Assembly: GCA_020350085.1 (NCBI GenBank)
Contig: CP070706.1
Coordinates: forward strand, 1,487,319 to 1,492,719
DNA from: Acidobacteriota bacterium
Lineage (GTDB): Bacteria; Acidobacteriota; Polarisedimenticolia; J045
Direction: 5' to 3'
Length of the DNA stretch: 5,401 bases
The notes under the pieces were generated by a model that was given only the letters and a program-made list of their open reading frames with translations, made no database searches and was not told where the DNA came from. The position numbers and the translations under genes are program-made. Every line of letters begins with the position of its first letter. The first letter of the stretch is position 1. Below are positions 1-5,401 of the stretch, piece by piece.

Positions 1-966
1 GCCGGCGGGCCGATGTACTACCTGCGCGACGGGATCCGCTGGCCGCTGCTGGGCAAGAGTCTCGGGGCCGTCTATGCGCTGTTCGCGGCGATCGCGGCGT
101 TCGGCATCGGCAACATGGTGCAGGCCAATTCGCTGGCTTCCTCGCTGCAGTTCGACTTCTCCATACCGGTCTGGCTGACCGGAATCGTGGTCGCCTCGGC
201 CACGGCGGCGGTCATCATCGGCGGCATCCGCTCGATCGGCCGCTTCACCGGCTTTTTCGTGCCGACGATGATCGTCGCCTACATGTCGGGCTCGATGCTC
301 GTGATTCTGACGAACCTCGGAAGGGTCCCCGATGCGCTGGCGCTCGTTTTCCACGACGCTTTCACCGGCACGGCGGCCGCGGGCGGCTTCGCCGGCGCGA
401 CGGTGCGCCTCGCGCTCCGCCACGGCGTCGCGCGCGGGATCTTCTCGAACGAGTCCGGCCTGGGCTCGGCCGGCATCGCCGCAGCGGCGGCGCAAACGCG
501 CGAGCCGGTGCGTCAGGCGCTGGTCTCGATGACACAGACATTCATCGACACGTTGGTCGTCTGCTCGTTCACGGGGCTGGCGATCCTGTGCACCGGCGTG
601 TGGGATTCGGGCATCGACGGCGCCCCGCTGACGCAAGCCGCGTTTCGTGAGGGGCTGCCCGGCCAGTGGGGCAGCTGGATCGTGTCGGCATGCCTGGGCA
701 TGTTCACCTTCTCGACGATTCTCGGCTGGAGCTACTACGGCGAGAAGAGCATCGAGTATCTGCTCGGCGTCAGGGTCGTCATCTTCTACCGGCTGCTGTT
801 CGTCATCGCTTGCTTTTGCGGCGCGATCTACAGCCTCGATTTCGTCTGGAAGCTCTCTGACGTGATGAACGGCCTGATGGCGCTGCCGAATCTGGTCGGG
901 CTGCTGCTTCTGAGCGGTGTCATCGCCCGGGAGACGCGCAGCTACTTCGATCGTCACCGGCGCTGA
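1..966 (+). CDS. Sodium:alanine/glycine symporter, AGCS family (5' partial)
   Basis: Inner-membrane transporter that takes up alanine or glycine together with sodium ions (AGCS family, which includes AlsT, DagA and YaaJ). The reading frame is open from the first base and ends at TGA 964-966, giving 321 visible residues. Family members are usually about 450-550 residues, so roughly the first 130-150 are missing. The ATG at 13 is an internal Met inside the family motif GGPMYYL (visible residues 2-8), not the start. Other AGCS hallmarks are GIGNMVQANS (35-44), RGIFSNESGLGSAGIAAAAA (145-164) and GWSYYGEKSIEYL (242-254). About seven hydrophobic stretches look like membrane helices, near 18-37, 58-74, 84-105, 180-200, 224-244, 260-282 and 288-308. 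They are followed by a short basic tail ending in RHRR. No frameshift or lost motif is seen. The family assignment is very firm; the exact substrate (L- or D-alanine, glycine) cannot be told from sequence. Confidence 0.96.
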   Translation, partial: AGGPMYYLRDGIRWPLLGKSLGAVYALFAAIAAFGIGNMVQANSLASSLQFDFSIPVWLTGIVVASATAAVIIGGIRSIGRFTGFFVPTMIVAYMSGSMLVILTNLGRVPDALALVFHDAFTGTAAAGGFAGATVRLALRHGVARGIFSNESGLGSAGIAAAAAQTREPVRQALVSMTQTFIDTLVVCSFTGLAILCTGVWDSGIDGAPLTQAAFREGLPGQWGSWIVSACLGMFTFSTILGWSYYGEKSIEYLLGVRVVIFYRLLFVIACFCGAIYSLDFVWKLSDVMNGLMALPNLVGLLLLSGVIARETRSYFDRHRR

Positions 967-970
967 GAAA

Positions 971-3529
971 TCACCCGATCCTCACGGCCGCGACGGCGAG
1001 CGGGTCTTCGTCGCCTGGCAGCGCGGCAGCCAGCTTGCGGATCAGATCCGACCAGCCAGGCCGCGCGGTCCAGTCCTCCGCATGGACGCGCTTGGAACGC
1101 AGCGGGCGGCGCACGAGGCGCGCGACCCAGTCCGGCCGGCGGCGTCCTTTGCTGTCGACGGCGATCGCTTCGACTTTTGCCCCGCGCTTGTAGATCGCGA
1201 GCAGCCCGAAGCCACGCTCGCCTCGTCCCTCGATGCGAAGCAGCGTCACCCGGCCGCGCGGGCTGTCTTCGAGCTCGGCTAGGATTCCTTCGACCAGGCA
1301 GTGGCCGGACGCGAAGAAATCCTCGTCCTCGTACTCGACCGCCTGTTCGCGATCGAACGTGCCGACGAATCGCGCGCCGGCGGGGACGCCCGGTAGAGAG
1401 TCGACGATGGCGGCGCTGCCGAACTCGATGTACCACGCCGCGGTGTCTCGGCGCGGTTCGAGCTGAAAACCCAGCCGCTCGCACGCCGTGAGAACGACCT
1501 CGGCGGTCAGCTCTTCGAGATCCTGCGGCACGCGGGCGAGGATGTCGTGGGCCAGCTGCGGCCGGTACGGGGCGCGGTGCAGCTCGTGATAGGCCGCTTG
1601 CTGGATGCGTGCCTCGGCCTCGCGCGCTTCGGCCACGACCGAAGCGAACGCGGCATCGTCTACGGGCTCTTGGTCCGACGCGGCCGCTTGCTGGATCGCC
1701 TGCTCGACGTGCGCCAGCTCGCGAACCAGCCCGCCAAGTGGCCGTTCGAACAGTCCGATCTGCTCGTAGAGCCGCGCGACGGCGCGCCCGAATCCTGCGG
1801 GCGGTCTGAAGCTGACGATCTCGACGGGAAGCTGCCGGCCGATGCGATCGAGCCGTCCGATTCTTTGTTCGACGAGCGCCGGGTTCCACGGCAGGTCGAA
1901 CAGCACGAGCCGGTGGCAGAACTGGAAGTTGCGCCCTTCCCCGCCGCACTCGGTCGAGATCAAGAGCGACGGGCCACCCCGCGAGCGAAAGCGGGCGACT
2001 TCGAGGTCGCGCTGCACGGTCGAGAGGTCCTCGTGGAACGCGGCCGTTGCGAGCTGCGCCTGCCGGCTGAGCTGCGCGCGGATCAGCTCCAGGCTCTCAC
2101 GGTGCGCGACGAAAACTATTGTTTTCTGGCCCGATCGCTTCCACGAACGTGCCTGTCTCGCCAGCCAAGTGACGCGCGGATCGTTCTCCGCGGCCGCGCG
2201 CGCCAGCTCTCTGAGCCCCTGCTGATCGTCGGTCAGCACCGCCTCGAGCGCCGCGCCCGAGGCCAGCGCGCGAGAGAGTCGCTCGGCCTTGATTCGGCGA
2301 GCGACTTGGTTTTCAGCTCGTTGCGCTCGCACGGCCCGCTCGAGCGCGTGCAGCGCTTGCCAGTCCGCGTCGTCCGGCAGATCGACGGCCGTGGCGCGCC
2401 GCGGCGGCAGCCCGCCCAGGTCCGCCCGGCGCGTGGCGCTGGTGCACGGCGGTAGCGGCTCGGCGCGGGCCAGACGCTCTTCGAAGCGCATATCGTCCGG
2501 AAACTCTTCGGGTCTGAGCAGCTGCAGCAAGCGGAAAAAGCCGTGGGCGTCGTCCTCGAGCGGCGAGGCCGTCAGAAGCAGCGCGTGCGGTGCGCTCGAC
2601 GCGATCGGAGCCACGGCGCGGTAGGTCGCATCGCCGGGGTGGCCCGGCGGGCGGCGCAGATGATGCGCCTCGTCGACGACGAGCAGGTCGATGCCCGCCG
2701 CGGCGGCTTGTTCGGTCAGCTTGGCGCTTTCGACCAGCGTCTCGAGCGCGATGACCATCCGCGCGTGCGCTTCGAACGGATTGAATCCCCGACCGTGCTC
2801 GCGCGTGACGTCCTGGAAGCGCTTCTCATCGAGCAGCACGAACACTTGATGGAACTTGCGCCACAGTTCGCCGAGCCACTGGACGGTGAGCGTCTGCGGC
2901 ACGACGACGAGCACGCGCTCGACGCGGCCCGTTCTGAGCAGGCGATTGAGGATCAAGCACGCCTCGACGGTCTTGCCGAGCCCGACCTCGTCAGCGAGCA
3001 GCCAGCGGACGGAATCGCTCTCGCAGGCGCGCTCGGCGACGTAGAGCTGGTGCGCGAACAGCTCGATCCTGCCACCGAGAAACGAGCCCAAACCGCCCGC
3101 CTCGCGCATCGCGGCCAGATGCAGCGCATCGAGACGGTTCGAAAAATCGGCGAAATCATCAATTTCGCCGCGCGCGAGCCGCTCGACGAGTGTCTCTCCC
3201 GGCCGGTCGGGCCACAGCTCGACGAGCGACATCTCGCGTCCGTCGGTCAACCGGCATCGTCCCCCTTCGAGCGGCTCGGAGATCGTGACCCGCTCGCCCG
3301 TGGAGCCGACGCGCGCATGCACACCGGCGGCCGGCTCGAACGGCACGAGCGCGTCGGAGGAAGCGGCCAAGTTCAGCGTCGTCTCGGCCTCGGGGAACAC
3401 CACGATCAGCACGAGGTCGTCGACGCCGACGATCTGGCCGGGGCCGAGCTCCTCATTGAAACGATGCGTCAGCCGGTCTCCGACGGCCCAGGTCTTCTTC
3501 GACGAGCTTTGGTATCTATCTTTGGCCAT
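971..3529 (-). CDS. rapA: RapA-type SNF2/Swi2 ATPase, RNA polymerase-associated
   Basis: An 852-residue ATPase. RapA binds RNA polymerase and uses ATP to help recycle it after transcription. Residues about 16-108 match the two N-terminal Tudor-like domains of RapA (ELGPGQIVGVDD resembles E. coli ELGLGTVVAVDA). Lobe 1 has Walker A DEVGLGKT (180-187), VLVVVPQTLTVQW (206-218), DEAHH (286-290) and LLLTASP (317-323). A RapA-like linker, TRRADLGGLPPRR, lies at 366-378. Lobe 2 has IVFVAH (471-476), STECGGEGRNFQF (525-537) and QRIGRLDRIGR (555-565). GTFDREQA near 723-730 matches the RapA-specific C-terminal region. All catalytic motifs are intact. E. coli RapA is 968 residues; this one is shorter between DEAH motif and linker and at the C-terminus. 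ATG 3529 is the first start after an in-frame TAG at 3544-3542, but no clear Shine-Dalgarno precedes it. Another RapA-like helicase subfamily is possible, but similarity along the whole length favours RapA. Confidence 0.93.
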   Translation of the reverse strand: MAKDRYQSSSKKTWAVGDRLTHRFNEELGPGQIVGVDDLVLIVVFPEAETTLNLAASSDALVPFEPAAGVHARVGSTGERVTISEPLEGGRCRLTDGREMSLVELWPDRPGETLVERLARGEIDDFADFSNRLDALHLAAMREAGGLGSFLGGRIELFAHQLYVAERACESDSVRWLLADEVGLGKTVEACLILNRLLRTGRVERVLVVVPQTLTVQWLGELWRKFHQVFVLLDEKRFQDVTREHGRGFNPFEAHARMVIALETLVESAKLTEQAAAAGIDLLVVDEAHHLRRPPGHPGDATYRAVAPIASSAPHALLLTASPLEDDAHGFFRLLQLLRPEEFPDDMRFEERLARAEPLPPCTSATRRADLGGLPPRRATAVDLPDDADWQALHALERAVRAQRAENQVARRIKAERLSRALASGAALEAVLTDDQQGLRELARAAAENDPRVTWLARQARSWKRSGQKTIVFVAHRESLELIRAQLSRQAQLATAAFHEDLSTVQRDLEVARFRSRGGPSLLISTECGGEGRNFQFCHRLVLFDLPWNPALVEQRIGRLDRIGRQLPVEIVSFRPPAGFGRAVARLYEQIGLFERPLGGLVRELAHVEQAIQQAAASDQEPVDDAAFASVVAEAREAEARIQQAAYHELHRAPYRPQLAHDILARVPQDLEELTAEVVLTACERLGFQLEPRRDTAAWYIEFGSAAIVDSLPGVPAGARFVGTFDREQAVEYEDEDFFASGHCLVEGILAELEDSPRGRVTLLRIEGRGERGFGLLAIYKRGAKVEAIAVDSKGRRRPDWVARLVRRPLRSKRVHAEDWTARPGWSDLIRKLAAALPGDEDPLAVAAVRIG

Positions 3530-3568
3530 GCGGTACCGAGTCTACCGCCGGTTGGCGAGCCACCGCGA

Positions 3569-3603
3569 AGTGGGGCGTACCGGGGCTGGCGTCTCACCCC
3601 ACT
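3569..3603. repeat. Inverted repeat, 7-bp arms with 21-base spacer
   Basis: AGTGGGG at 3569-3575 is the exact reverse complement of CCCCACT at 3597-3603. The 21 bases between are GC-rich. There is no T-run after either arm, so it is not a classical Rho-independent terminator. It lies 40-74 bases upstream of the rapA start, within reach of that gene's promoter or leader. It could be a protein-binding site or an RNA stem, or chance in GC-rich sequence. Confidence 0.35.
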
Positions 3604-3610
3604 GACCGGC

Positions 3611-3630
3611 ATCGCGGGAGGATCCGCGAT
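3611..3630. repeat. Compact inverted repeat, possible hairpin or operator
   Basis: ATCGCGG at 3611-3617 and CCGCGAT at 3624-3630 are perfect 7-base arms. One further G-T pair (3618/3623) would leave a 4-base AGGA loop if transcribed from the plus strand. No T-run follows. It lies seven bases after the preceding inverted repeat, near the middle of the divergent region. It could be an operator half-site pair or a leader hairpin; function is unproven. Confidence 0.4.
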
Positions 3631-3755
3631 AGACTGGCGCCTCACTCGGTCGCAGCATCGCCCGTATCCGCGGCTGCTACCGCTCGGGGACGTAACACGG
3701 ACAGATGATCGGTGAATCGGTCTCGATGCGTGGACGCGATGCTGCGGGCCAGGCG

Positions 3756-3761
3756 AGGAGG
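3756..3761 (+). promoter_or_regulatory. Ribosome binding site for glgX
   Basis: AGGAGG, part of the purine-rich run GAGGAGG at 3755-3761, is a near-perfect Shine-Dalgarno sequence. It ends 11 bases before the ATG at 3773, slightly longer than the usual spacing but workable. It supports that ATG as the start. No ATG, GTG or TTG lies in this frame between the upstream TGA (3713-3715) and 3773. Confidence 0.75.
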
Positions 3762-3772
3762 CGGCTTCCCGC

Positions 3773-5401
3773 ATGAGGGTCTGGCCGGGAAAGCCGCATC
3801 CGCTCGGGGCGACGTGGGACGGTCTCGGGGTGAACTTCGCGCTGTTCTCCGAGCGTGCCGAACGTGTCGAGCTGTGCCTCTTCGATTCGGTTGCAGCCAC
3901 GCGGGAATCGCTCCGCATCGACATGCGCGAGACGACGTATCACGTCTGGCACGCCTACCTGCCGGACGTGCGCCCGGGACAGCTTTACGGTTTTCGGGTC
4001 TACGGACCCTACGATCCTCGAGCCGGGCTGCGCTTCAATCCCAACAAGGTGCTCGTCGACCCGTACGCCAAGGCCGTGCTGCGCCCGACGCGCTGGCACG
4101 ATGCGATGTTCGGCTACCGCCTCGGCCATGCCGATGCGGACCTTTCGTTCGACGAGAGAGACAACGCCGAGTTCGCACCGCTGTCGGCGGTCGTGGAGCA
4201 GGCCTATGACTGGGGCGACGACCGCGCGCCGGCTACGCCTTGGCATCGCACGGTCATCTACGAGACCCACGTCAAAGGTCTGACCTGGCAGCACCCCGAC
4301 GTCCCCCCCGAGCTGCGCGGCACGTATGCGGGCGTCGCGAGCGAGCCGATCATCCGCCACCTGACGGAGCTGGGCATCACGGCGGTCGAGCTGATGCCGG
4401 TGCACCACCACGTGGACGATCATCACCTCGTCTCGCGCGAGCTGACCAACTACTGGGGCTACAACACGCTGTCGTACTTCTCACCGGACTCACGCTACGT
4501 CTCGCCCGCCAATCGGGGCAACCTGCCACGCGAGTTCAAGATGATGGTTCGCGCGCTGCACGCGGCCGGTATAGAAGTCATCCTCGACGTGGTCTACAAC
4601 CACACTGCGGAAGGAAGTCATCTCGGGCCGACGCTCTCGTTGCGCGGCATCGACAATCTGGCCTACTACCGCACCCTGGCGGACAAACCGCGCTATTACA
4701 TGGACTTCACCGGAACCGGCAACACGCTCAACATGCAGCACCCGCAGGTGTTGCGGTTGATCATGGACAGTCTGCGCTACTGGATTCTGGAGATGCACGT
4801 CGACGGGTTCCGCTTCGATCTGGCCAGCGCGCTGGCGCGCGAGCTTTACGAGGTCGACAAGCTCGGGTCGTTCTTCGACATCATTCACCAGGACCCGGTG
4901 ATCTCGAAGGTCAAGCTGATCGCCGAGCCGTGGGACCTCGGCGAGGGCGGCTACCAGGTGGGACAGTTTCCCGTGTTGTGGACCGAGTGGAACGGAAAGT
5001 ACCGTGACGCAATGCGCCGCTTCTGGCGCGATGCGGACTGTCCTCCGTCCGAGTTCGCGACTCGGCTGGCGGGAAGCAGCGACCTCTACGAGCACAGTGG
5101 GCGCCACCCTTCGGCGAGCATCAACTTCATCACCTGTCACGATGGGTTCACACTGCGCGATCTGGTCAGCTACAACCACAAGCACAATGCCGCCAACGGC
5201 GAGGACAATCGTGACGGTGAGTCGCACAACTTGAGTTGGAACTGCGGGGTCGAGGGGCCATCGAGCGACCCGACGATCAACGCGCTCAGGCGCCGGCAGA
5301 TGCGTAACTTCATCGCCACGCTGATGTTTTCGCTGGGAGTACCGATGCTCTCCGGTGGTGACGAGCTGTCTCGCACGCAGCGCGGCAACAACAACGCGTA
5401 C
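3773..5401 (+). CDS. glgX: Glycogen debranching enzyme GlgX/TreX (3' partial)
   Basis: Cytoplasmic alpha-1,6-glucosidase of family GH13 (isoamylase/GlgX/TreX group) that cleaves branch points in glycogen or limit dextrins. The frame is open from ATG 3773 to the window edge, giving 543 codons and no stop. Residues about 5-95 form the N-terminal CBM48-like domain (GVNFALFSERAERVELCLFD at 19-38). The TIM-barrel follows, with family motifs YETHVKGLTW (163-172) and NYWGYN (226-231). The four GH13 regions are intact: DVVYNH (272-277), GFRFDLA with nucleophile D349, IAEPWD with acid/base E385, and CHDGF with D457. It breaks off at RGNNNAY, a conserved motif after which E. coli GlgX (657 residues) still has well over 100 residues, so the C-terminal beta domain is missing. 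Features such as YYRTLADKPRYYM and GTGNTLN look closer to TreX-type enzymes than to E. coli GlgX, so treX is a possible alternative name. Confidence 0.95.
   Translation, partial: MRVWPGKPHPLGATWDGLGVNFALFSERAERVELCLFDSVAATRESLRIDMRETTYHVWHAYLPDVRPGQLYGFRVYGPYDPRAGLRFNPNKVLVDPYAKAVLRPTRWHDAMFGYRLGHADADLSFDERDNAEFAPLSAVVEQAYDWGDDRAPATPWHRTVIYETHVKGLTWQHPDVPPELRGTYAGVASEPIIRHLTELGITAVELMPVHHHVDDHHLVSRELTNYWGYNTLSYFSPDSRYVSPANRGNLPREFKMMVRALHAAGIEVILDVVYNHTAEGSHLGPTLSLRGIDNLAYYRTLADKPRYYMDFTGTGNTLNMQHPQVLRLIMDSLRYWILEMHVDGFRFDLASALARELYEVDKLGSFFDIIHQDPVISKVKLIAEPWDLGEGGYQVGQFPVLWTEWNGKYRDAMRRFWRDADCPPSEFATRLAGSSDLYEHSGRHPSASINFITCHDGFTLRDLVSYNHKHNAANGEDNRDGESHNLSWNCGVEGPSSDPTINALRRRQMRNFIATLMFSLGVPMLSGGDELSRTQRGNNNAY

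Larger units (their letters stand above)
3530..3772. other. Divergent intergenic region between rapA and glgX
   Basis: This 243-base gap separates the start codons of two genes that point away from each other, so it should carry a promoter for each. It is GC-rich and I see no convincing -35/-10 pair on either strand. In-frame stops bound both genes: TAG 3544-3542 on the minus strand upstream of rapA, and TGA 3713-3715 on the plus strand upstream of glgX. It holds an 8-base palindrome CGGTACCG (3531-3538), directly before the rapA start codon, and two longer inverted repeats listed separately. No believable small gene is seen. Confidence 0.7.

Noticed and set aside
13..15. ATG at 13 as the start of the symporter gene
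   Set aside because: It falls inside the conserved GGPMYY motif and the frame is open to base 1, so the gene begins upstream of the window.
954..1949. Minus-strand 331-codon frame overlapping the 3' part of rapA
   Set aside because: It is extremely rich in Arg, Ala and Pro, typical of a frame-shifted reading of GC-rich coding DNA, and sits entirely over rapA apart from a few bases of the symporter end.
3611..3630. Inverted repeat as a Rho-independent terminator
   Set aside because: No T-run follows on either strand, and both flanking genes are transcribed away from it, so a terminator is not expected here.
1547..3715. Two long plus-strand open frames (1547-2455 and 2543-3715) opposite rapA
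   Set aside because: They lie in the register exactly antisense to rapA codons. A stop there needs TTA, CTA or TCA in rapA, which are rare in GC-rich genes, so open antisense frames are expected. The translations match no family I know, while rapA carries all SNF2 motifs.
3712..4283. Plus-strand frames starting at 3712 (GTG) and 3855 near the glgX start
   Set aside because: They overlap glgX in other frames, give Arg-rich translations without motifs, and lack the ribosome binding site that fits ATG 3773.
3677..5227. Minus-strand open frames opposite glgX (3677-4426 and 4490-5227)
   Set aside because: They are codon-for-codon antisense to glgX and show no recognisable domain. The plus-strand frame has intact GH13 catalytic regions.

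Overview
The window is GC-rich DNA with strong G/C preference at third codon positions. It is densely coding and holds three recognisable protein genes, two of them cut by the window edges. No RNA gene, insertion sequence, CRISPR array or phage gene was seen. The protein families point to a free-living GC-rich bacterium. Bacterial RapA is best known from Gammaproteobacteria, so a GC-rich member of Pseudomonadota is the most likely source, but this is inference from three genes only.

Layout: (1) 1-966, plus strand: the C-terminal two thirds of a sodium-coupled alanine/glycine symporter (AGCS family), whose 5' end lies before the window. (2) 971-3529, minus strand: a complete RapA-type SNF2/Swi2 ATPase associated with RNA polymerase, somewhat shorter than the E. 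coli protein. It converges on the symporter gene with only four bases between the two stop codons. (3) 3530-3772: a divergent intergenic region with two short inverted repeats and a good ribosome binding site for the next gene. (4) 3773 to the window end, plus strand: the first 543 codons of a GlgX/TreX-type glycogen debranching enzyme (GH13), which runs off the right edge with all of its catalytic residues already visible.

The three genes do not form one operon, because their orientations are plus, minus, plus. They serve separate jobs: amino-acid uptake at the inner membrane, recycling or remodelling of RNA polymerase, and cytoplasmic glycogen or maltodextrin breakdown, possibly feeding trehalose synthesis. 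This is mostly ordinary housekeeping sequence. I did not find a convincing new biological system. The points worth a second look are the compact RapA, the very tight convergent junction, the inverted repeats in the divergent region, and the TreX-like character of the debranching enzyme.
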